Assembly (NCBI GenBank): GCA_035485275.1
Contig: DATHOE010000008.1
Span: 1-39,335 of the forward strand
Direction of reading: 5' to 3'
DNA length: 39,335 nucleotides
DNA from: DAIDJD01 sp035485275
GTDB lineage: Bacteria > Oederibacteriota > JAJYGY01 > DAIDJD01
Position numbers and translations under genes: made by a program. The notes under the pieces were generated by a model. It ran no database searches. It had not been told where the DNA came from and saw nothing but the letters and a program-made list of their open reading frames with translations. Of the stretch, positions 32,125 through 39,335 are shown one piece after another (positions within the stretch are counted from its first letter, which is position 1; each line of letters opens with the position of its first letter).

Positions 32125-32787
32125 ATGTCCGTCCATCTCAAAGCGGTGCTGTTCGACCTCGATGGGGTCATCGTCGACACCGCCCGTTACCACTACCTGG
32201 CCTGGAAGAAGATCGCCGAGGAGCAGGGGATCGCCTTCGACGAAAAGGCCAACGAAGCGCTCAAGGGCGTCAGCCGCATGGCCTCCCTGGACCTGATCCT
32301 GGCGCGCGGCAAGAGGGACTACAGCCCCTCCGAAAAGATCGCCCTGGCGGACAAGAAGAACGCCCTCTACGTGGAGATGATCGCCGGGCTCAAGCCCGAG
32401 GAGATCCTGCCCGGGGTGAAGGACTTCCTCGCCTCCCTCAAGGCCGCCGGCATCAAGCGGGCGATCTGTTCCGCCAGCAAGAACGCGCCCATGATCCTGG
32501 AGCGCCTGAAGGTGGCGGAGGACTTCGACACCGTGGTCAGCGGCAACGACACCAGCCGCTCCAAGCCCGACCCCGAGGTCTTTGAGATGGCCGCCAAGCG
32601 CCTGGGCCTGCCGCATTCGGAGTGCCTGGTGGTCGAGGACGCCTACGCCGGCATCCAGGCCGCCAAGAGCGCCGGCATGAAGGCCGTCGGCATCGGGGAG
32701 GCCCATGTCCTGAACATCGCCGACCTGGTCTACAGCTCCACCGCCCAGCTTTCCCTGACCGCCATCCTGGCCAAGCTCTTCAACTAA
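32125..32787 (+). CDS. pgmB: Beta-phosphoglucomutase
   Basis: This 220-residue haloacid-dehalogenase-type enzyme has the nucleophile motif FDLDGVIVDTA (Asp10, general acid Asp12), the helical cap with KGVSRMASLDLIL, SASKNA (motif II Ser), KPDPEVFEMAAKRLG (Lys) and VVEDAYAGIQAAKSAGM (metal-binding acids). These match beta-phosphoglucomutase, which turns beta-glucose 1-phosphate from GH65 phosphorylases into glucose 6-phosphate. Its place between two GH65 genes confirms the role. GGAGAG lies 5 nt before the ATG. Confidence 0.95.
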   Translation: MSVHLKAVLFDLDGVIVDTARYHYLAWKKIAEEQGIAFDEKANEALKGVSRMASLDLILARGKRDYSPSEKIALADKKNALYVEMIAGLKPEEILPGVKDFLASLKAAGIKRAICSASKNAPMILERLKVAEDFDTVVSGNDTSRSKPDPEVFEMAAKRLGLPHSECLVVEDAYAGIQAAKSAGMKAVGIGEAHVLNIADLVYSSTAQLSLTAILAKLFN

Positions 32788-32829
32788 TAACCCGTCCCGC
32801 TGTCCCACAGACCCTGATCAAGGTGCCGC

Positions 32830-35133
32830 ATGCCCAAAGTCGCAGACCAATACCTTAGCGTCGACCCCTGGCTGATCGTCGAGAACGGCTTCCATGCCGA
32901 CCGTTCCCGCGTGTCCGAGGCGATCTTCTCCTCGGCCAACGAATACATGGGGGTGCGGGGCTATTTCGACGAGGGCTACGGCGGGGACCGCCACGTCGGC
33001 AGCTACATCAACGGGGTCTATGAGGCGCGCAAGATCCCCAAGTCCTACAAGGGCATCTCCACGTCCGGCAATTACATGCTCAACACGCTCGACTGGCTGT
33101 ACACCCGCGTCAGCGTCGGCTCGGAGACCCTGGACCTGAACTCCTCCCGCTACTCCGCCTTCCAGCGGACCCTGGACATGCGCACCGGCGTGGTGACGCG
33201 CGAGTTCGTCTGGCACCCCAAGGCCGGCGGCAAGCTGAAGGTGAAGTTCGAGCGTTTCATCAGCATGCACAGCGCCAAGCTGGGCGGCCAGCGCGTCAGC
33301 TTCGAGTCGCTCGATTTCAAGGGCACGGTGAAGGTCGTGTTCGGCCTGGATTTCGACACCTTCCACGAGTCCAGCAACAACGCCAATTTCTGGGACGTGG
33401 AAAAGGTCTCGCAGGGCCCGCTGCCGGCCATCCTGGCGAGGACCCAGACCACCTCCAAGCGCGTCTTTTCCGGATTCCGCCTGCTGGGCGCCCGCCCGGG
33501 CGCGGCGAAGGCCTGGCGCGAGGGCAAGAAGGTCGGCCAGAGCCTGTCCTTCAGCCTGGCGCCGGGGAAGTCCGAGCGCTTCGAGAAGCTGGTGGTCAAC
33601 GAGGCGCGCTTCGCGGATTCCGCGACCCCGGCCAAGGCCTGGAGCCAGGGTGAGAAGCTCCTGCGCGAGCTTAGCCTCGGCGGCTTCGACGCGGCCGTGG
33701 ACCTGCACCGGGCCTATTGGGATCGGCTGTGGAGCACCCTGGACTGCACCATCGAGGGCGACCCCGAGAACCAGCAGGGCCTGCGCTACTGCATCTTCCA
33801 GCTGCACCAGACCTACCACGGGGCGGACCCCCAGGCCAACATCGGCGCCAAGGGCCTCACCGGCGAGTTCTACAACGGCCATACCTTCTGGGACACCGAA
33901 GCCTACTGCCTGAACTTCTACCTCTTCAACAACCCCGCCGCGGCCAAGAACCTGCTGCTGTACCGCTACCACCACCTGCCCCAGGCCAAGGCGCGCGCCA
34001 AGGAGATCGACTGCGAGGGCGCCTGCTTTCCCTTCGCCACCATCAACGGCGAGGAGGACTGCGGCCTGTGGTGGATCGCCAACACCGAGATCCACGTGGG
34101 CCTGGCCGTCTTCTACGCCATCTGGCACTACGTCAAGATCTCGGGCGATAAGGCCTTCCTGTACAAGGAGGGCGCCGAGCTGCTGGTCGAGCTGAGCCGC
34201 TTCTACGCCAGCCGCGGCCAGTACGGCCAGAAGAGCGGGAAGTTCGGCCTCTACGGCGTCATGGGGCCCGACGAGTTCAAGCTCATGGTCAACCACAACT
34301 GCTACATGAACCTGCTGATGAAGATGACCTTCGAGACCACCGCCCAGACGCTGACGGAGATGTCCAAGCGCGACCCCGCAGGCTTAAGGGCCCTGACCAA
34401 GAAGCTGAAGCTCAAGCCCACGGAGAAGGCGGACTGGCTCAAGAAGGCGGCCCAGACCCTGGTGCTCCAGGACAAGGCCAGCGGCGTGTTCGAGCAGAAC
34501 GAGGGCTTCTTCGACATGCCCCACAAGGAGCTCAAGACCATCCCGGTCAAGGATTTCCCGCTTTACCACAGCTGGTCCTACGACCGCCTCTACCGCTACG
34601 ACATGCACAAGCAGCCGGACGTGCTGCTCTTCCTGTTCTTCTTCAACCGCCGCTTCAGCCCCAAGGTGAAGAAGAGCAACTACGACTACTACGCGCCCCG
34701 CTGCATCCACGAGTCGTCGCTGTCCCCGGCCATCCATTCCATCCTGGCCTCGGAGATCGGCTACCACGAGCAGGCCTACGAGTTCGCGCAGTACGCCTCG
34801 CGCCTGGACCTGGACAACTACAACCGCAACACGCGCGAGGGCTTGCACACCACGTCCCTGTCCGCGGCCTGGATGAACCTCGTCTACGGCTTCGGCGGCA
34901 TGCGCAGCGACGGCGAGCTGCTGTCCTTCGAGCCCTCCATCCCGCGCAAGTGGAAGTCCTATTCCTACCGGGTCCTCTACCGCAAGTCCGTGCTGGAGGT
35001 GCGCGTGGACAAGAAGGCCGTGCGCCTGCGCACCGTGCTGGGCCCCGAGGTGAGCGTGGTGGTCTACGGCGCCAAGCACAGCCTGGACGCCGGCGGCGTC
35101 ACCGTGGCCCTGCCCGCCTCCCGGCGGGCCTGA
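32830..35133 (+). CDS. GH65 family alpha-glucoside phosphorylase (second)
   Basis: This 767-residue enzyme has the same fold order as the first GH65 but is strongly diverged from it. The catalytic acid is Glu482 in VMGPDEFKLMVNHNCYMN, compared with GPDEYHERVHNNAY in the first, and the phosphate loop is IHESSLSPAIHSILA. FYNGHTFWDTEAYCL is the substrate-side signature. The difference at the active-site edge suggests another linkage or acceptor (kojibiose-, nigerose-, glucosylglycerol- or glucosylrhamnose-type are all possible). AAGGTG precedes the ATG. A hairpin at the stop codon ends the operon. Confidence 0.9.
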   Translation: MPKVADQYLSVDPWLIVENGFHADRSRVSEAIFSSANEYMGVRGYFDEGYGGDRHVGSYINGVYEARKIPKSYKGISTSGNYMLNTLDWLYTRVSVGSETLDLNSSRYSAFQRTLDMRTGVVTREFVWHPKAGGKLKVKFERFISMHSAKLGGQRVSFESLDFKGTVKVVFGLDFDTFHESSNNANFWDVEKVSQGPLPAILARTQTTSKRVFSGFRLLGARPGAAKAWREGKKVGQSLSFSLAPGKSERFEKLVVNEARFADSATPAKAWSQGEKLLRELSLGGFDAAVDLHRAYWDRLWSTLDCTIEGDPENQQGLRYCIFQLHQTYHGADPQANIGAKGLTGEFYNGHTFWDTEAYCLNFYLFNNPAAAKNLLLYRYHHLPQAKARAKEIDCEGACFPFATINGEEDCGLWWIANTEIHVGLAVFYAIWHYVKISGDKAFLYKEGAELLVELSRFYASRGQYGQKSGKFGLYGVMGPDEFKLMVNHNCYMNLLMKMTFETTAQTLTEMSKRDPAGLRALTKKLKLKPTEKADWLKKAAQTLVLQDKASGVFEQNEGFFDMPHKELKTIPVKDFPLYHSWSYDRLYRYDMHKQPDVLLFLFFFNRRFSPKVKKSNYDYYAPRCIHESSLSPAIHSILASEIGYHEQAYEFAQYASRLDLDNYNRNTREGLHTTSLSAAWMNLVYGFGGMRSDGELLSFEPSIPRKWKSYSYRVLYRKSVLEVRVDKKAVRLRTVLGPEVSVVVYGAKHSLDAGGVTVALPASRRA

Positions 35134-35156
35134 AGGCAGGCCCGAAAAAAGTTTTT
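35125..35156 (+). terminator. Probable terminator of the sugar operon
   Basis: CGGGCCTG/CAGGCCCG (35125-35132 with 35137-35144) overlaps the stop codon of the second GH65 gene and is followed by AAAAAAG and TTTTT. The spacing of the T-run is longer than ideal, so read-through into the lectin gene is possible. Confidence 0.5.
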
Positions 35157-35170
35157 CCGCTTTTGCCGTT

Positions 35171-38100
35171 GTGAGTATGGACGCTAAAGGTTCGTATCGC
35201 GTATTTTTCTCCGGGGCGGCCCTCGCGCTCAGCCTCTGGCTGTGCGCGGGGCGCCTTGCCGCGGTGGCCCTGGACGACATCCCCTGGAACCTCGTGTCCG
35301 GCGGCTCCGCTGCGGCGGCCGGCGCCCCCTATTACATCCAGACCGGCGACGTCGCCGTGACCGCGGACAACGCCGCGGGCAACGAGGCGGGGGCCATGTG
35401 GGACCCCTGCACCATCAACCTGGCGGAAGCCTTCAATCTCACCTTCACCATCAATTTCGGCGGCAACGTCTACGGCTGCGGCGCCGACGGCATGGCCTTC
35501 GTCCTGCAGAACAACGGCCTCGGCGTCGTCGGGGCCCCCTCCGCCGAGCACGGCTACGACAGCGGCAGCGTCAACGGCAACTCCCTGGCCGTGGTCATGG
35601 ACACCTGGACCAACTCCGGGACGCCCTACTCCGACCCGAACTACCAGAGCCTGGGCATCGAGGACAACGACTCGGTCTCGGACGCGGCCTGCAGCGGGAC
35701 GGGGCCGGTGACGATCGTCAACAATTTCGGGGGTTGCCGCCCCTCGATCATCGCCAGCGGGGCCCAGGCCACGGACGCGGCCAACCACCAGGTCCAGTTC
35801 ATCTGGACCCCCAGCGGCGCCAACGCCACCATGACGGTCTTCGTGGACGGCAGCGAACGGGCCGAGTGGACCGTGGACAATTACGCCAACATCTTCAGCA
35901 ACGTGAACGCCGTCACCTTCGGGATCACCGGCGGGACCGGCGGCGGCTACAACCTGCAGCAGGCCGGCCTGGACGCGGGCTCGACCGTGGACAACGGCAC
36001 GGACGTGGCCAACCCGCCCCTCTGCGGCGTGAACACGCCCACCCCAAACGTAACCCCCTCGGACCTGCCCACGCCCTACAACGCCTGTAGCGTGACCCAG
36101 CCCCCGATCTTCACGCAGTCGGAGACCTTCACCATTTCGCCGACCTTCTCGGTCTCCCCCACGGCCTCGCCCACCTTCACCCCCGCGCCCACGGACTGCG
36201 GCACGCCCAGCTACGTGGCCGGCAAGGCCCTCATGACCGGCCAGCCCGGGGACAGCGGCGGCTCGACGACCACCAACATCGTCTACAACGTGCCCAGCGC
36301 CCTCATGGACGGGCTGGTCGTCATCGTGGTCCAGAACAACACCGGCGGCCAGCTGGTCAATTCCATCAACTTCGGGGGCACCCCGATGCTGACCCCCGTG
36401 CCCTCCGTCACCAACATCAACGGCGGCAAGGAAGCCCTTTTTGAGCTCCCGGTGGGGGACCTGGCGGCGGGGAACCAGACCGTGTCGATCAACTACAACA
36501 ACACCGACAACGACCCCCAGGTCATCACGATCTATGTGATCCAAAACGTGAACCAGACCACGCCCATAGGGCAGAGCGCGGGCCCCACCACCGAAGGCGG
36601 CGGGGCCTTCACCGCGTCCATCACCCCCCTGGGCAACTACAGCATGATCATGGACTTCCTGGTCGGGACGAACGGCTGCCTGGCGAGCGGGGACATCAGC
36701 AGCAGCCAGACCAGCACCGGCCTTTTCAACAGCAACAGCTCCGGCACCTACACCTGGACCGACTACACCACGGCCGGGGCGGAGGGCGTGCCCGAAACCC
36801 TGCACTATGACTGGAGCTCCTCCTGCGGCGGCAGCCTGAACACCTGGCTGGTGGAGGTCCAGGGGCCCGTGTGCTCGACCTCCCCCACCGACAGCCCCAC
36901 CCTGTCCTCGACGAGGACGATCACCCTCACCTCCACCCCGAGCTCCACCGACTCCCCCAGCCTGACCCCCTCTGATTCGCCGACCCCGAGCTTCACCCCC
37001 AGCCCCAGCGACACCTTCACGGATTCGCCCACGCTTTCGGACACGCCCAGCCTGACCGCGTCGCCGACCCAGACGCTCACGGACAGCCCCAGCGACACCT
37101 TCACGGACACGGCCACCCTGTCGGACTCGCCCACGCCCACGGACACGGCCTCCGCCACCCCCACGGCCACGGAAAGCGCGAGCTTCACGGATTCGCCGAC
37201 CATGACGGACACGCTCAGCTCCACGCCGTCCTATACCCAGTCCTTCACCTTCACCGCCAGCCCGACGTCGACGGACACGCCCAGCGCCACGCCCTCGGAC
37301 ACCCCCAGCCTCACCTTCACGCAGTCCTTCACTTTCACCGACACGCCGAGCTTCAGCTCCACGCCCAGCTTCACCGGCACGCCCTCGGACACGCCGAGCT
37401 TCACCCAGTCCTTCACCTACACCCTGACCGACACGCCCACGGACACGCCCACGCTGACGGACACCTACAGCTTCACCCCCACTTTCACCGACAGCCCGAC
37501 CTCCAGCGACACCGCCACCTTCACGGACAGCCCCACCATCACGAACACCCCGGTGCCCGTGCCGGTGAACCTCACCGTCTCGGTGTACAACTCCGCGGGC
37601 GAATTGGTGAAGACGCTGTACCAGGGCGGGGCCGAGTCTGTCCCCGGCGGCGCGTCCTTGGTCGGCGGCCTGGTCGTGCCGGGTGTCCAGGCGGTGCAGG
37701 TGGACGTTGAAACCACCCTGGTCAACGGCCAGAACCTGCTGTCCTGGAACGGCCTGAACAACAACGGGCAGGCCGTCGGCGGCGGCGTGTACACCGTCCA
37801 GATCGTCTATGTGAACAACTTCGGCGATGCCACGGCCTACAACCTGTCCGTCCAGGTGCTGGGCTCCCAGGACATGGTCCAGCCGCTGAGCATCTACAAC
37901 AGCGCCGGGGAATTGGTGTGGAGCGGGTCCCTGCCCAGCGGGGTGTCCCCCACCGCCACCCTGGCCCTGCAGAAGTCGGTGGTGCCCTTGGCGCTCGATC
38001 CCACGACCGGGCATCTGGCCCAGCCGCTGGGCATCGAGGTCGGATCCTCGGTGGTGTCCTGGGACGGGACGAACCTCCAGGGCCAGCTCGTGGGCCCGGG

Positions 38101-38467
38101 CACTTATTCGGTGGAATTGAGCACGGTGGTGCCCGGAGCCGCGGTCCTGGTGCAGACCAAGCAATTTGTGATGGTGTCGAGCGCCCTGGGCCGGCCTTCC
38201 GCCGGCGTCGTCATCGCGCCCGACCCCTGGCATGATCAGCAGCCCTTGCAGGTCTTCTATACGCCCGCGGTGGGGGTCTACGGAGCCGTCACCCTGTACA
38301 ATGTCCTCGGTCAGCGCCTGGCTTCCTTCGCTGATCCCGCGGATACGGGGACGATCGTGGTCCCGGCGCAGCATTATTCCGCTGGCATCTATATGATGGA
38401 CTTCAGGCAGATGAACGGCGCGGAAACAGTGGCCAGGAAGGTCTACAAATTTGCGATTGTTCATTAA
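35171..38467 (+). CDS. Secreted L-type-lectin-like protein with mucin-like stalk and sorting domain
   Basis: This 1098-residue protein (GTG at 35171, or ATG at 35177) has a signal peptide (about 1-36) and a legume-lectin-like domain (about 37-275: GCGADGMAFVLQNNGLGVVG, AEHGYD, LAVVMDTW, SLGIEDN) whose Asp and Asn could bind Ca2+ and sugar. A second beta-rich domain (about 340-570) precedes a Thr/Ser/Pro stalk (about 574-797), two FlgD-like Ig folds (VSVYNSAGELVKTLYQGG; LSIYNSAGELVWSG), and a C-terminal domain (about 1017-1098: VTLYNVLGQRL...AGIYMMDFRQ...VARKVYKFAIV) like type IX secretion sorting tails. It is probably displayed outside the cell to bind glycans. Confidence 0.82.
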   Translation: MSMDAKGSYRVFFSGAALALSLWLCAGRLAAVALDDIPWNLVSGGSAAAAGAPYYIQTGDVAVTADNAAGNEAGAMWDPCTINLAEAFNLTFTINFGGNVYGCGADGMAFVLQNNGLGVVGAPSAEHGYDSGSVNGNSLAVVMDTWTNSGTPYSDPNYQSLGIEDNDSVSDAACSGTGPVTIVNNFGGCRPSIIASGAQATDAANHQVQFIWTPSGANATMTVFVDGSERAEWTVDNYANIFSNVNAVTFGITGGTGGGYNLQQAGLDAGSTVDNGTDVANPPLCGVNTPTPNVTPSDLPTPYNACSVTQPPIFTQSETFTISPTFSVSPTASPTFTPAPTDCGTPSYVAGKALMTGQPGDSGGSTTTNIVYNVPSALMDGLVVIVVQNNTGGQLVNSINFGGTPMLTPVPSVTNINGGKEALFELPVGDLAAGNQTVSINYNNTDNDPQVITIYVIQNVNQTTPIGQSAGPTTEGGGAFTASITPLGNYSMIMDFLVGTNGCLASGDISSSQTSTGLFNSNSSGTYTWTDYTTAGAEGVPETLHYDWSSSCGGSLNTWLVEVQGPVCSTSPTDSPTLSSTRTITLTSTPSSTDSPSLTPSDSPTPSFTPSPSDTFTDSPTLSDTPSLTASPTQTLTDSPSDTFTDTATLSDSPTPTDTASATPTATESASFTDSPTMTDTLSSTPSYTQSFTFTASPTSTDTPSATPSDTPSLTFTQSFTFTDTPSFSSTPSFTGTPSDTPSFTQSFTYTLTDTPTDTPTLTDTYSFTPTFTDSPTSSDTATFTDSPTITNTPVPVPVNLTVSVYNSAGELVKTLYQGGAESVPGGASLVGGLVVPGVQAVQVDVETTLVNGQNLLSWNGLNNNGQAVGGGVYTVQIVYVNNFGDATAYNLSVQVLGSQDMVQPLSIYNSAGELVWSGSLPSGVSPTATLALQKSVVPLALDPTTGHLAQPLGIEVGSSVVSWDGTNLQGQLVGPGTYSVELSTVVPGAAVLVQTKQFVMVSSALGRPSAGVVIAPDPWHDQQPLQVFYTPAVGVYGAVTLYNVLGQRLASFADPADTGTIVVPAQHYSAGIYMMDFRQMNGAETVARKVYKFAIVH
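36889..37560 (+). repeat. Degenerate Thr/Ser/Pro codon repeat (mucin-like stalk)
   Basis: About 220 residues are built from variations of SPT-x-T and TDSPT/SDTPS/FT units, encoded by repeated ACC/ACG, AGC/TCG, CCC/CCG codons. The composition suggests an extended, possibly O-glycosylated spacer. Repeats of this kind are prone to length change. Confidence 0.85.
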
Positions 38468-38557
38468 TTACAATGGTTTTTGGGTTTCCGGCATTTTTTA
38501 AGGCCGGGTATTGTAGGTGTTGTGGTAAATAATTGAAAACATGATATTTTTGAATAA

Positions 38558-38595
38558 AAATTGTAGTCCGTTGTAACAATAAAAAGCTACAATTT
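38558..38595. promoter_or_regulatory. Inverted repeat AAATTGTAG-N20-CTACAATTT before the second lectin gene
   Basis: Two perfect 9-base arms lie in an AT-rich 205-bp gap. ATTGTAG with a nearby GTTGT occurs at 38510 and again at 38560, about 50 bp apart, and ATTACAAT is at 38465. The gap also holds CCGGC/GCCGG (38488-38507) without a T-run. A promoter could not be fixed with confidence. Confidence 0.4.
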
Positions 38596-38672
38596 ACCGT
38601 AGCAGAACAAGTTTTCGGATCATGGGTCCATTCCGATCAGACTTACTGTTTTTCCTTATTTTCTAACTGAAA

Positions 38673-39335
38673 ATGAAAAACAGAGTTTCGCATCGCGGCT
38701 TAATCTCTGGGGCGCTCTTCGCGCTCGGCCTGATGCTGTGCCCGAATAGCCTCTTCGCCGCCTTGGACCAGATCCCTTGGGTCCTGCAGGGCAACGCCGT
38801 CAATGCGCAGACCGGCAACGTGGTGGTCGTCCCGGACCAGAACGGCCTGACCGGGCCCACGAACCAGGCCGGGGCCATGTGGGACCCCTGCGCCATCAAC
38901 GTCAATGAAGCCTTCAATCTCAGCTGGACCGTCAACCTGGGCGGCAACGAAATGCCCTGCGGCGCCGACGGCATGGCCTTCGTGCTGCAGACCGGCGGCA
39001 CCGGCGTCATCGGTCTCGCCTCGGGCGAGCACGGCTATGACAACGGCAGCATCCCGACCACCTCGCTGGCGGTGGTCTTGGACACCTACACCAATGCGGG
39101 GTCCCCCTACTTCGATCCGACCTACGAAAGCCTGGGCATCGAGGACAACAATTCCGCGGAGGACGCGGCTTGCAACGGGACCGGGCCGGTGACCATCGCC
39201 AACACCTTCGGCGGCTGCCGCCCCCCCATCCTTCCCGGCGGGGCGAACGCGAGCAACGGCCAGAACCTCACCGTGGACTTCATCTGGACCCCCAACACGG
39301 TCACGGGCGACGCCACCTACGAGGTTTTGGTCAAC
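38673..39335 (+). CDS. Secreted L-type-lectin-like protein, second copy (3' end outside the window)
   Basis: An open frame from ATG 38673 runs to the window edge (221 residues). It has a signal peptide (about 1-29, GALFALGLMLCPNSLFA) and a lectin-like domain closely similar to the preceding protein: QAGAMWDPCAINVNEAFNLS, PCGADGMAFVLQ, SGEHGYDNGS, ESLGIEDNNS, CNGTGPVTI and FGGCRPPI. It is a tandem paralogue. Whether it has the same stalk and sorting domain cannot be seen. No good ribosome site precedes the ATG. Confidence 0.85.
   Translation, partial: MKNRVSHRGLISGALFALGLMLCPNSLFAALDQIPWVLQGNAVNAQTGNVVVVPDQNGLTGPTNQAGAMWDPCAINVNEAFNLSWTVNLGGNEMPCGADGMAFVLQTGGTGVIGLASGEHGYDNGSIPTTSLAVVLDTYTNAGSPYFDPTYESLGIEDNNSAEDAACNGTGPVTIANTFGGCRPPILPGGANASNGQNLTVDFIWTPNTVTGDATYEVLVN

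Noticed and set aside
36889..37560. CRISPR or tandem-repeat array
   Set aside because: The repeated DNA is in-frame Thr/Ser/Pro codons without regular spacers; it is a protein stalk.

Overview
This window comes from a GC-rich chromosome (roughly two thirds G+C by eye) of a Gram-negative-type bacterium, and it includes the replication-origin neighbourhood. An outer-membrane beta-barrel protein ending in Phe, periplasmic protease and TPR proteins, and secreted lectin-like proteins with a Thr/Ser/Pro stalk and a type IX-like C-terminal sorting domain indicate a diderm. Class II (B12-dependent) ribonucleotide reductase and the mucin-like secreted proteins recall uncultivated candidate phyla near the FCB/Elusimicrobiota/FCPU426 region. 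That placement is an impression from gene style, not a proof.

Left part (1-6606): the classic origin cluster. dnaN (start only) and dnaA run leftward; rpmH, rnpA, yidD, yidC, jag and mnmE run rightward with start/stop overlaps. The dnaA-rpmH gap holds DnaA boxes and two divergent sigma70-type promoters and is the best oriC candidate. Then 6607-13824: an AT-rich gap, nrdJ behind a promoter overlapped by two NrdR boxes 31 bp apart and a long structured leader, a small group (YcxB-like, thioredoxin-like ferredoxin, TfoX-like), a c-di-GMP phosphodiesterase on the minus strand, and a Crp/Fnr regulator.

Middle (13842-18632): the most unusual block. Three minus-strand genes encode a GAF-ANTAR antiterminator, an outer-membrane porin, and an APC-family permease with an entire PII signal protein fused to its C-terminus. 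A consensus -24/-12 (sigma54) promoter precedes the ANTAR gene, a good one precedes the permease-PII gene, and a near match with one extra base precedes the porin. A shared 15-bp motif (TTGTCAGTNNCGACA) lies upstream of the two best promoters, as expected for an enhancer-binding-protein site. Together these look like a nitrogen-responsive amino-acid or amine uptake regulon in which the transporter carries its own nitrogen sensor. The PII part keeps its nucleotide-binding motifs but has lost the T-loop tyrosines used for uridylylation.

Right part (18761-39335): 5-formyltetrahydrofolate cyclo-ligase, a DegP/HtrA protease with a TPR protein, a TPR-DUF5683 protein with a three-module secreted protein, then a sugar operon. 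The operon has a solute-binding protein fused to a MalF-type permease, a MalG-type permease with a very large extracytoplasmic insertion, two GH65 phosphorylases and beta-phosphoglucomutase. It imports an alpha-glucoside and cleaves it by phosphorolysis. No ABC ATPase is present, so one must be supplied from elsewhere. The window ends in two tandem paralogous secreted lectin-like proteins, the second cut off by the window edge. No tRNA, rRNA, CRISPR array or insertion sequence was seen.
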